Below are positions 28,014 to 35,804 of a stretch of DNA of 64,000 bases, piece after piece. The DNA comes from Paenibacillus barengoltzii NBRC 101215 (GTDB taxonomy: Bacteria > Bacillota > Bacilli > Paenibacillales > Paenibacillaceae). Location: the NCBI RefSeq assembly GCF_004000745.1, contig NZ_BILV01000009.1:1-64000 (forward strand). The letters are read 5' to 3'. Position numbers and translations under genes: made by a program. The notes beneath the pieces were generated by a model that was not told the origin of the DNA, did not search any database, and saw only the letters and a list, made by a program, of their open reading frames with translations. Each line of letters starts with the position of its first letter. Within the stretch, counting starts at the first letter, position 1.

Positions 28014-29528
28014 TCATCTCCTTGTAAATTTCTGGCGTTTCCGCACGCGTTGCCTGCGGGGATTTCTGGTTCTCCGGCTAGGTTTGCGGCGGATTCGGTT
28101 CATCTTCCGGGTGCCCCCCGCCTTGCGCCGGGTGATCTTACTTGCGCGTCGCTTCCCGCCGCGTCGGGCGGTGAAGCTCCTTCCCGCACCGGATTTTCGC
28201 TTACGCAGTTTGGCTCGCTTCAATTTGACTCGTCTGCGGCGGCTTGACGGACTCGCTGCACCCGCCGCCGATCCAGAGCCTCGATACTCCGCCGCATCTG
28301 GGGAAGTCGTGGTCGGGACCGGCTCAGGCAGAGGTACGGCAACCCCCGACAATCCCTGCATCCGCTGAACGAGTTCTTGAAGCCGCAGCTCGTAGGCAGC
28401 AGGGCCAAACATAACCTCTGCTTGAACTCGATTCCTTTCCCCTACGCTGCGGGACAGTTCCGAAGAAGACAGGAGTTCTGCACACTTCTCCACAAGTCCA
28501 AGGCTGTCTCCTGTCGGTACCAGATAAGCTCCGTTACCTGTCGACTCCAAAATTTCGCGCAATCCGCCAGAAGCATAGGCTACTACCGGTTTCCCGAAGA
28601 TCATCGCTTCCAGCGCCGTTAATCCAAACCCTTCGGGCAGAATGCCCGGAACAACGACGATGTCCATCGCACTAAAGGCGGATTCCACATGGTATTCCAT
28701 ACTCACAAAAATAAATCGCTGCCCATGCGGTGACCCCTGTACCGCTCGCTTTAAACTCCGATAATACTCAGGTTGAACTTCCGCACCGATCATGACGAAT
28801 TTGGCCTCCGGGAACCGGTGCGCCAGGTTCAGCGCTGCTTCGATAAAATGGTTGGCACCTTTCTCTGGAATCAGGTAAGAGGAAATATAGCCGACCAGAA
28901 ATTCGGACGGTTTGATCTTCCATTGTGCTCTTCGTTGCCAGCGTTGTGCCGGCCAAAGCTCGGGATGGATATCCTCCGGGTTCCACGAAGGATAGAGCAA
29001 TACGGTTTTGTGCATAGCCTGCGTTCCAGCGAAAGGAAGCAGGGCAGATTCGGAAATGCCAACAATCAAATCGCTGTATCTGTCGATCAGATTCACTGCT
29101 TCCGCCGTAAACTCATTGGATGCAATGACCTCCGTAATCTGCCAAATCACAGGGATTCCCAACTGTTTAGCCGCAATCGCCGGTGCTACATTCACGCTGG
29201 TATTTACCAGTACCGCATCCGGCCGCTCCTCTTGGAGCAATCCGATTGTACGCTGCACCGAGTCGCTCCAGGCAATCGTATGGATTTCGCCAGACAGACT
29301 GGAGTTCGGGGAACACATCGCGTATATCAACGGGTTATCACACAGCAGTGTGCGAATCCCATAACGATGGGCCAGCACCGACAAACTGCCCTGTCTTGGA
29401 ACCACGATGGTACAGTCGTAATAAGCCGACAGCTTTCTCGCGCTGAATAACAACAGCTTTTCGGCGCCGGTTACGTTTCTGGAATTGCACACGTGCGAGA
29501 ACAGCAGAAGCTTCTTTCTATCCGACAC
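28014..29528 (-). CDS. Family 4-type glycosyltransferase with a 75-residue Lys/Arg-rich C-terminal tail
   Basis: Residues 1-395 form a GT-B glycosyltransferase: HVCNSRNVTGAEKLLLF, LVGYISSYLIPEKGANHFIEA, FVMIGAEV and the GT4 signature ILPEGFGLTALEAMIFGKPVV. A Pro/Thr/Ser/Ala linker (about 399-429) leads to a tail (430-504) in which 40 of 75 residues are Lys or Arg and none is Asp or Glu. Such a tail is not part of GT4 enzymes and suggests binding to a polyanion or spore layer. It starts at GTG after AGGAGGGG. It is part of the leftward polysaccharide operon. Confidence 0.88.
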   Translation of the reverse strand: MSDRKKLLLFSHVCNSRNVTGAEKLLLFSARKLSAYYDCTIVVPRQGSLSVLAHRYGIRTLLCDNPLIYAMCSPNSSLSGEIHTIAWSDSVQRTIGLLQEERPDAVLVNTSVNVAPAIAAKQLGIPVIWQITEVIASNEFTAEAVNLIDRYSDLIVGISESALLPFAGTQAMHKTVLLYPSWNPEDIHPELWPAQRWQRRAQWKIKPSEFLVGYISSYLIPEKGANHFIEAALNLAHRFPEAKFVMIGAEVQPEYYRSLKRAVQGSPHGQRFIFVSMEYHVESAFSAMDIVVVPGILPEGFGLTALEAMIFGKPVVAYASGGLREILESTGNGAYLVPTGDSLGLVEKCAELLSSSELSRSVGERNRVQAEVMFGPAAYELRLQELVQRMQGLSGVAVPLPEPVPTTTSPDAAEYRGSGSAAGAASPSSRRRRVKLKRAKLRKRKSGAGRSFTARRGGKRRASKITRRKAGGTRKMNRIRRKPSRRTRNPRRQRVRKRQKFTRR

Positions 29529-29592
29529 AATTGCCCCTCCTTTGCCTGTGCGTTTGTCCGAGGCTCAGGAACCAGCTTCCACTTCACTGGAT

Positions 29593-30717
29593 TCACCCGA
29601 AAATCACGGTTAGCAGCTGATCTAACCGATTGGAATAGGTATGGTCCCGCAAGGTCCGATTCAGCGCACGCAACGCAATTTCCCGTCTTGCTTCCTCGTG
29701 ATTCAGATAAAAACGCACCTTCTCAACCAACTCCTCCGGCGAGGAGAAGGTTTCAATTTCTTCGCCGGGGACGTAGAACGAAGCTAGGTCATCCCGCGAA
29801 TCAACCAATTGAAGCGTTGCGCAGGCCGAAATTTCGAACGTCCGCGGGTTTGGCGACGCCGCTGTGATACCCGCTTTGTTGTTATTAACATCCTCCTCAA
29901 ACGGGGAGCGGTGTAAGTTCAGGACAATTTTCGACCCGCTGTACACTTCGGCGGTTTCCACCGGACCCATCCATTTTCCCAGCTCGATCCGGTCCACATA
30001 GTCCGGGTACTCCGGCAGCCGATCCCACCAGATACCGTTAATCATTAAGCCTTGTTCAATCAACGCTGGAAAAATAGGCCGGAGAAAGTTCACCCGATTC
30101 CAATACGCTGAACCGATAAAGCTTAAATTGCGGCGGTGCGGGGATGGCATCAAGGTCGGACGATAGTGCTCCGGAAAGGCGGCAAACGGCAAATAATGAA
30201 CTTGGCTGCAGCCGGCTGAGCGATACAGATCAACGCAATTTCGTTCAAGAGTAAACACGTAATCATATTGCGTACTCAGCGGAACCGTCAGATCCGTGTA
30301 GTAGGGATCATCCGTAAACCATATCGCCGTAGGGATACCCATCGCCCGCACGGCGTTGACATGCTCCAGAGGAAGCTCCAAGCCGTCGAGGGCGAGCAGC
30401 AAGTTCGGTTTATGCAGCGATGCCAAATCCGGTATCGAATCGCCCGGCACAGCGGTAATCACTTCAGCAGTTAACGTGCGGAGCGTGGAAGTTACGGCCT
30501 CATCAATCGGAGAATAAGGAAATCCTTTCCCCGAGCCAACATATAATATTTTTAAGTTGCGTACCGGGAATTTCGGCCGCGGTTGACTGACAATATAGCT
30601 GGCCCTTCCTCTCAGGTACCCCTCGGCATAGCCGTCACGGAACCCGTTGGTTCTACCGCTCTCCTCCGGGCTCATCACGGGTTGAGTTGGATGGCCAGCC
30701 GCTTCTTCCATGAACAT
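29593..30717 (-). CDS. CgeB family spore glycosyltransferase, copy 1
   Basis: A protein of 374 residues of the CgeB/spore maturation family, which glycosylates the outer spore layer in Bacillus. After a Gly/Tyr-repeat N-terminus (GFRDGYAEGYLRG) comes a GT-B fold: ILYVGSGKGFPYSPIDEAV, IWFTDDPYYTDLT, RRNLSFIGSAYWNRVNFLRP and PNPRTFEISACATLQLVDSRDDL. It is about 40-50 percent alike by eye to its neighbour at 30821-31906, so the pair arose by tandem duplication. GGAG lies 7 bases before the ATG. Expression in the mother cell is expected from the family, not shown here. Confidence 0.85.
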   Translation of the reverse strand: MFMEEAAGHPTQPVMSPEESGRTNGFRDGYAEGYLRGRASYIVSQPRPKFPVRNLKILYVGSGKGFPYSPIDEAVTSTLRTLTAEVITAVPGDSIPDLASLHKPNLLLALDGLELPLEHVNAVRAMGIPTAIWFTDDPYYTDLTVPLSTQYDYVFTLERNCVDLYRSAGCSQVHYLPFAAFPEHYRPTLMPSPHRRNLSFIGSAYWNRVNFLRPIFPALIEQGLMINGIWWDRLPEYPDYVDRIELGKWMGPVETAEVYSGSKIVLNLHRSPFEEDVNNNKAGITAASPNPRTFEISACATLQLVDSRDDLASFYVPGEEIETFSSPEELVEKVRFYLNHEEARREIALRALNRTLRDHTYSNRLDQLLTVIFG

Positions 30718-30820
30718 AAGGTCACTCCTTTACTAGGTTGAATCTAGTTGGATAGTTCTAGCTGATGAGTTCTTGATAGTTGGTTCTCGTTGGGGTGGTT
30801 CCAGTGGGTTGACTCCTCTA

Positions 30821-31906
30821 CTAGCTTTTGGTGACTGCAGCCAACAGGCGGCTAACCCGGTCCATATACGTATGGAACGCCGTCGTCGTCCACAGCGAGC
30901 GCCAAGCGATTAAGCGTCGTTCCTCATCATGCTCAAGATAATAGCGGATTTTCGCCTCTAACTCCGCCTCATCTCGAAACGTCTCGATGTCGTAGCCCGG
31001 CCGATAGAACGAGGTTAAATCGCCGCGGATATCCGTAATTTGAAAAGCGCCGCAGCTGGCAATTTCATAGGTTCGCGGATTGATCGAACTCCCAGGCGTA
31101 TCGCTCCCGTTCCGGTTGTCCTGGCCGGTTTGCGTTGGTCGATGGATGTTGAGTACAATTTTGGCGGCATTGTAATAACGGACCGTCTCCTCAACGGGAA
31201 CCCACCCTGGGCGGATGAACCTCGCCAGCTTCTCGTATCTGGGCAAGCGATCCCAATGGTATCCTGCGATCAGCACGCGTTTGTCTTGCAGGAACGAGCT
31301 TAAGCGATCAAACAAGGCTACTCGATTCCAAAAAGCATTACCGATAAAACAAACATCATAGCGATATTCAGGCTTAGCCGGAATGGGCCGAAATTGACGC
31401 GGATTCGCAGCGAGCGGAAGATGGTGTACGCTTTGCACCCCTAAGGAGCGATAGAGCGGCACACATTCGATTTCGTGCGTAAACACCACATCGTAGCTTA
31501 AAGCCAGCGCGGTCGTATCATCGGTAAAATAAGGATCATCCACGAACCAAACAGCGGTCCGAATCCCCATTCTCCGGATCTGCTCCAACTGCGTAGTATG
31601 ATCAGGCGGAAAAATGTGCAGCGAATTCATGACCAGCACCAGATCGGGACGATGGTGCTCGGTTTCCTGCAGCATCATTTCCGGTGAGGCAACGATGCAT
31701 TCCCGCGTCAACTCCGCAAGCGCCGTCTGAACCCCTTCGTCAATCGCATCGAACCCTTGAGGCACATACAGCACCCGCAGGTCCACTTTCGGCCGAGAAA
31801 CCGGCGGAATGCGTTCCAGCACAGCCTGGCATCCGCCATACCGAATCCCATCCTGGTATCCGGCCTGATAAGCCTCGCCGTATCGATTCTCGTTGACGTT
31901 CTCCAA
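30821..31906 (-). CDS. CgeB family spore glycosyltransferase, copy 2
   Basis: A tandem paralogue of the preceding gene, 361 residues, with the same order of blocks: YGEAYQAGYQDGIRYGG, VLYVPQGFDAIDEGVQTAL, VWFVDDPYFTDDT, YDVCFIGNAFWNRVALFDRL and NPRTYEIASCGAFQITDIRGDL. It starts at TTG (31906) about 9 bases after AGGA. It is the first gene of the leftward polysaccharide locus; the promoter should lie in 31907-32000, but no convincing sigma-A site was found there, which fits a sporulation sigma factor. The sugar transferred is unknown. Confidence 0.85.
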   Translation of the reverse strand: MENVNENRYGEAYQAGYQDGIRYGGCQAVLERIPPVSRPKVDLRVLYVPQGFDAIDEGVQTALAELTRECIVASPEMMLQETEHHRPDLVLVMNSLHIFPPDHTTQLEQIRRMGIRTAVWFVDDPYFTDDTTALALSYDVVFTHEIECVPLYRSLGVQSVHHLPLAANPRQFRPIPAKPEYRYDVCFIGNAFWNRVALFDRLSSFLQDKRVLIAGYHWDRLPRYEKLARFIRPGWVPVEETVRYYNAAKIVLNIHRPTQTGQDNRNGSDTPGSSINPRTYEIASCGAFQITDIRGDLTSFYRPGYDIETFRDEAELEAKIRYYLEHDEERRLIAWRSLWTTTAFHTYMDRVSRLLAAVTKS

Positions 31907-32080
31907 GGTTCTTCATCCTATCTTCGTGGATTTCAATCTTTCGTTTCCTGGGTCTTAATAAATATATGCTGAGGGGACACGTGCATCATGGACGACTACC
32001 CGCCCGCCGTATAAATTGGCGAATGCCGCCTTTTGACACCGCCTGCCTCCGAACTTTGGGCTTTCGGCACGCCTCTTTTA

Positions 32081-32340
32081 CACGATTATCCCTTTCGATC
32101 AGAATACGGAGATCGCGATAGAAGACCTCTCGTAAGCGCCTATTTACGCCTTGCTGTTTCCTCGTTATGCCTTTGTGTACCTTTGTGTGCCTCGTTGTGA
32201 TTCGTTGTGCCCTTTTGCACCATTATCCCTTTCGATCAGAATTGAGAGATTAGGGAAGAGAGTAGAGGGGATTTTAGCCCCTCTAGCCCCTCTAGCCCCC
32301 CAACCCCCTTTTTGCACGATTATCCCTTTGATTCAGATTT
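32081..32340 (+). repeat. Three copies of a CGATTATCCCTTT-type dispersed repeat
   Basis: Copies lie at 32081-32106, 32218-32242 and 32315-32340, consensus CAC-GATTATCCCTTTCGATCAGAAT with few changes. They occupy the gene-free stretch 31907-32515. Between them are short CCTTTGTGTGCC and CCCCTCTAG repeats of low complexity. Two inverted copies lie beyond the transposase-like gene (33851-33953). Confidence 0.65.
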
Positions 32341-32422
32341 GGCGATCGATGAGGGGGATTAAACTAAGGCTGCACAGTGATCTGAACATCCACATTTTTC
32401 GTGAAGATTTGGGATTTTTTAG

Positions 32423-32451
32423 TTGATACAAGAACGTATGTTTGCTATAAT
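32423..32451 (+). promoter_or_regulatory. Sigma-A promoter of the transposase-like gene
   Basis: TTGATA (32423-32428), a 17-base spacer and a perfect TATAAT (32446-32451), 65 bases before the ATG at 32516. A near-consensus promoter is unusual for a transposase gene. Confidence 0.75.
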
Positions 32452-32515
32452 GAGAAAAAAGGGAACGCACGTGCGTATTCAGTGACTAGAGGAACTTCAA
32501 TTGGAGGGATCGGAC

Positions 32516-33442
32516 ATGGAATTAGGTACGAGCATGGGGCTTAAATCTATCAGTAGCCGTTTTCAAAGCGAGGCCGACTGTATCGAGGCGATTATCGCGA
32601 TGAAGTGGCCAAATGGCTTTGTCTGCCCGCGCTGTGCTTATACCGAGTGCACCCGTCTGTCCACTCGACATATTCCTTTATTTGAATGCGGAAAATGTGG
32701 CTATCAAGCCTCGCCTTTGGTCGGCACCATTTTTGAAAGAACCCATTTGCCTTTGGTGAAATGGTTCCAAGCATTGGAGCTGTTCCTGCTCCCAGATGGC
32801 ATCTCGGCGCTGCGGTTGAGTCAGGTGATTCAAGTGACCTACAAGACCGCTTGGCTCATGCTGCACAAAATCCGTCATACCCTCGGTGAATGTGATGCGA
32901 AGGTCTTGCTCTCTGGAGAAGTAAAGGTGAGCCGCGATCAATATGGCACGGATACCAGACGCTTTCATCCAGCTTGTCAGCCTTATGCCACCGCGGTTGT
33001 TGCCGGCTGCACGGTCACGGAGACTGGTGAACCCGAGCGAGTGAAGATTCAATTGATTCCGCACAAAAGAGGAGGGGGCGAGCAACAGGCTGACCGGAGC
33101 GATCTTGAGGCATTCATCAACAAGTATGTCGATAGACAACATACCTCAACTAAGCGGTGGTTCCCTTTCGTTTATCGGATGTATCTGCCCTTGCGGAGAG
33201 TCGTGAGACAAGCAAGAGACTCGATCCGACGCACGTATGTCGCGCTGGGAATAACGCATTTGCAGGCGTATTTGAACGAGTACACCGTCCGCCGTTACCT
33301 GCGCATGACTTGTTCCGAGGAAGAGATACGCCAAAACCTGCTGCAAATGTGCTTGTCCATTCCTGCCATCCCTTACCGCCAGTTAATCGCCCATGGTCTG
33401 AACGCACGCCAGCTGAAGCCGTTCCTTGCAGGTGCAGCGTGA
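32516..33442 (+). CDS. IS1595-family transposase-like protein lacking the catalytic residues
   Basis: The 308 residues keep the family layout: N-terminal helix (FQSEADCIEAIIAMKWPNGF), a zinc ribbon with Cys37, Cys40, Cys58 and Cys61, GTIFERTHLPLVKWF and the helix-turn-helix-like TYKTAWLMLHKIRHTLG. In the ISXO2-like nuclease part the usual VEVDE motif reads VKVSR (Ser139 for Asp), TDGW reads TKRW (Lys213), and the later His/Glu motif is absent. The ITHLQAYLNEYTVRRYLR end is kept. GGAGGG lies 7 bases before the ATG. No terminal inverted repeats were seen. It is probably a DNA-binding remnant or domesticated gene. Confidence 0.8.
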   Translation: MELGTSMGLKSISSRFQSEADCIEAIIAMKWPNGFVCPRCAYTECTRLSTRHIPLFECGKCGYQASPLVGTIFERTHLPLVKWFQALELFLLPDGISALRLSQVIQVTYKTAWLMLHKIRHTLGECDAKVLLSGEVKVSRDQYGTDTRRFHPACQPYATAVVAGCTVTETGEPERVKIQLIPHKRGGGEQQADRSDLEAFINKYVDRQHTSTKRWFPFVYRMYLPLRRVVRQARDSIRRTYVALGITHLQAYLNEYTVRRYLRMTCSEEEIRQNLLQMCLSIPAIPYRQLIAHGLNARQLKPFLAGAA

Positions 33443-33726
33443 GGCTGCTAACTGAGCTGCTACGCGATTTTTATTGAGCTAAGAAAGAATGCTGATCGGA
33501 ATGCCAAACAACATGAAATCGCCTACCTTGACTTTCGAACACAGTTAATCGACTCATTTAAAGCTACACCAATTTCAGCATTTCCGCTTCTTATTCAGTA
33601 TTTTCACTTTCAGTTCAACCGATTTAAGCTATACCCAAGTTCAATTTATCGTGTTTTTCACAATCTAATCTATATTAACTCAGTGAGTGGTAGCTCATAT
33701 GTTCCTACCCATCGGTTTTCTCACAT

Positions 33727-33806
33727 CACTTGTTTATTACTGATCTTTCATACTACTACACTTGTTTATTACTGATCTTTCATACTACTACACTTGTTTA
33801 TTACTT
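33727..33806. repeat. 32-base tandem repeat, about 2.5 copies
   Basis: The unit CTTGTTTATT-ACTGATCTTTCATACTACTACA begins at 33729, 33761 and 33793, so the period is exactly 32 bases. The two full copies look identical. It lies in the A+T-rich gene-free stretch 33443-34052, where nothing else but the inverted dispersed repeats and the terminator of the downstream gene was found. Confidence 0.8.
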
Positions 33807-33850
33807 GGATGCTACTTTCTGCCCGCTACTTCCTTCACATTTCCCGACGG

Positions 33851-33953
33851 CTGATTCAACGGGATAATCGTTAAGAAGGAGGGCGAGAGATTATTCCTCC
33901 CTATTGCACTTTCTCTTGTTTCCATTTCCTGATACAACGGGATAATCGTTGAA
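33851..33953 (-). repeat. Two inverted copies of the CGATTATCCC dispersed repeat
   Basis: Copies at 33851-33876 and 33929-33953 read CTGATTCAACGGGATAATCG and CTGATACAACGGGATAATCG on the plus strand. They are reverse complements of the three copies at 32081-32340, so the transposase-like gene is bracketed by oppositely oriented repeats. Confidence 0.65.
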
Positions 33954-34012
33954 AAGAACGTGGAGAGACTATGTTCCTCTCCCCCCTAAGGAAGAAACCT
34001 TCCAACTCGAAG

Positions 34013-34043
34013 CAAAAAACCGTCCGATATCCATCGGACGGTC
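34013..34043 (-). terminator. Terminator after the dual-domain hydrolase gene
   Basis: On the minus strand CCGTCCGAT / ATCGGACGG with a 4-base loop is followed by TTTTTT. Confidence 0.8.
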
Positions 34044-34052
34044 TATAGGCAG

Positions 34053-35762
34053 CTATTGTACTCGGTTCGCAGCCGAAGAAAGGACAAACTGCACAATCGG
34101 CGTGACATCGGGCAAGCTGTGCGGGTGGTGGCCCCCGCCTGGCTTAAGGATGGTCATCACCGATCCGCCATGTGCCCGGTAGGTGCGCTCAAGCACCGCC
34201 CCGTTCTCCTCAAACGGCACGTCGAGATCAGCGTCGCCGGAGATGAGCAGCACCGGCACGCCAGCGCTGGCCGGTGCGGTGAGCCCCGCGAGCAGGCGAT
34301 CCGTCTCCTCGCCGGCGAGCCGGTTGGCCTCCGCCGGAGTGGCTGCTGACTTGGCGATGTCATACACCGCCAAGCAGTCGTGCCACTCCTCCGGCGCGCC
34401 CCGACCCGCACCCTGGCCCCCCGGCCAGCTGCGGATGTCCACCACCGGCGCGTCAAGATACAGCGCCGCGACGTGGTCAGGGTACAGCGCGGCGTACCGC
34501 AGCGCGTACAGGCCGCCCCGGCTGAAGCCGAACAACACCGGCTTCGGGGCGAGCTCATATTTCGCGGTCAGCCAGGCGCGAAATGCTTCCATCTGCCCGG
34601 AGGCATACGGGCAGCCGTAGAGGTGGCTCAGCCGGCAGTTGGCCACGTGCCAGCCTTGCTCGAGCAGGGCCAGGTCGGCGTCCGCGAAGGCGCCGAAGAA
34701 TTCGCTCCGCCAAACCCAAGGCCGGCCGGGCGCGGCCTCCCGCGGAGCGACTACCACGCATTCGCGGCCGCCGAAATAGAGGTCGGTGCGCGCGAACCCC
34801 ATCCATTCGCGCACCTCCGCGCTCTCTGTGCCGCCTTCCAGCGCGGCGGCACGCTCGATTGCTGGCAGCAGTGCCTCAGCCTGCTGCAGCGCCTCTGCCA
34901 GCGGCGTTGTCTCCAGCTTGTTCGGGTTCGTGTGCCCGACATGCTCTCGCCACGCCGCGTTCAGCACGGCTCGCCGCTGGCCGACGAGCCGGATAAACAC
35001 ACTGTCTCCCCCGTTGACCTCAGCCCAGGCCGGTACCCGCTCCAGCTCCAAATGGAACACACGGCTCAGGATTGTCTGGGCGATTACCCAATGTCCCTCT
35101 TCGTTTGGGTGAATGCCATCGCCGTAACGATAGCCCGTGTCCGCCTCACGACGTTTACGAATCAGTTCACTCAACGGGCGGCGGAGATCTACCACCGTCA
35201 GTCCTTCTGCTTCGCCGTACTGCCGCACCCAAGCTGCGTAGCGTTCCAAGACTTCGTTATATTTGACATACGGCCGCTCAAACGAGTATTCATTCATATC
35301 CTTCCCGTCTGGCAGCGCCTTCCCGCCAATCGAAGCAACATCAAATGGCGGCGGCGTCATCAGGAAGACGCGGGCTCCGAAGCTTTGCACCAGTTCCACA
35401 GCTTGACGCAACCCGTCGCGGTAGGCTTCAAAACGCGCCTCCCCAAACGGATGATAAATGCCGTCGTTCATTCCGTAGCAAATAAACACCCAATCCGGCC
35501 GGGTTTCGGCCAAAGCGCGCTCCAGGCGCTCATGCACGCAGGGACGGGGGAAGGGGTGATCTTTTTCGCTGGTTCCCGCCACGGTCTCGCTGCTGACCCC
35601 CAAATTGATCCACTCCAGCCGATGTTCCGGCAGATGCTTCAGGAAAAAAGCCTCCAAGTTCCGGATATACGTACCGTTCTCCGTAATGCTGTCGCCAAAA
35701 AAGACAATTCGCTCGCTTCGCGGTATCGCTAATAAGTCAGCGCTTTCATTTATGGTGGTCAA
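34053..35762 (-). CDS. Two-domain hydrolase: SGNH esterase fused to an alpha/beta hydrolase
   Basis: Residues 1-240 form an SGNH/GDSL esterase: block I VFFGDSITENGT, block III ICYGMNDG and block V GDGIHPNEEGH, so the Ser-Asp-His set is complete. After a helical linker (about 260-320), residues 330-569 form an alpha/beta hydrolase with nucleophile elbow GFSRGG, acid GDADLDVPF and base GGGHHPH. Both active sites look intact. There is no signal peptide, so it is cytoplasmic. It lies next to an AraC regulator and a GH52 xylosidase, which suggests deacylation of imported xylo-oligosaccharides; that role is inferred. Confidence 0.83.
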   Translation of the reverse strand: MTTINESADLLAIPRSERIVFFGDSITENGTYIRNLEAFFLKHLPEHRLEWINLGVSSETVAGTSEKDHPFPRPCVHERLERALAETRPDWVFICYGMNDGIYHPFGEARFEAYRDGLRQAVELVQSFGARVFLMTPPPFDVASIGGKALPDGKDMNEYSFERPYVKYNEVLERYAAWVRQYGEAEGLTVVDLRRPLSELIRKRREADTGYRYGDGIHPNEEGHWVIAQTILSRVFHLELERVPAWAEVNGGDSVFIRLVGQRRAVLNAAWREHVGHTNPNKLETTPLAEALQQAEALLPAIERAAALEGGTESAEVREWMGFARTDLYFGGRECVVVAPREAAPGRPWVWRSEFFGAFADADLALLEQGWHVANCRLSHLYGCPYASGQMEAFRAWLTAKYELAPKPVLFGFSRGGLYALRYAALYPDHVAALYLDAPVVDIRSWPGGQGAGRGAPEEWHDCLAVYDIAKSAATPAEANRLAGEETDRLLAGLTAPASAGVPVLLISGDADLDVPFEENGAVLERTYRAHGGSVMTILKPGGGHHPHSLPDVTPIVQFVLSSAANRVQ

Positions 35763-35804
35763 AACAGCTAGCCCCTTTCAAATTATTATGGATATGAATT
35801 TAAG

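Noticed and set aside
33727-33806. Possible CRISPR array
   Set aside because: The 32-base units follow each other directly with no spacers, there are only 2.5 copies, and no cas gene is present.
32341-33850. Complete, active insertion sequence
   Set aside because: No terminal inverted repeats or target duplication were found by eye, and the catalytic acidic residues are missing.
34380-35732. 450-codon plus-strand open frame opposite the dual hydrolase gene
   Set aside because: It is the shadow of a G+C-rich coding gene with intact SGNH and alpha/beta hydrolase motifs on the other strand.
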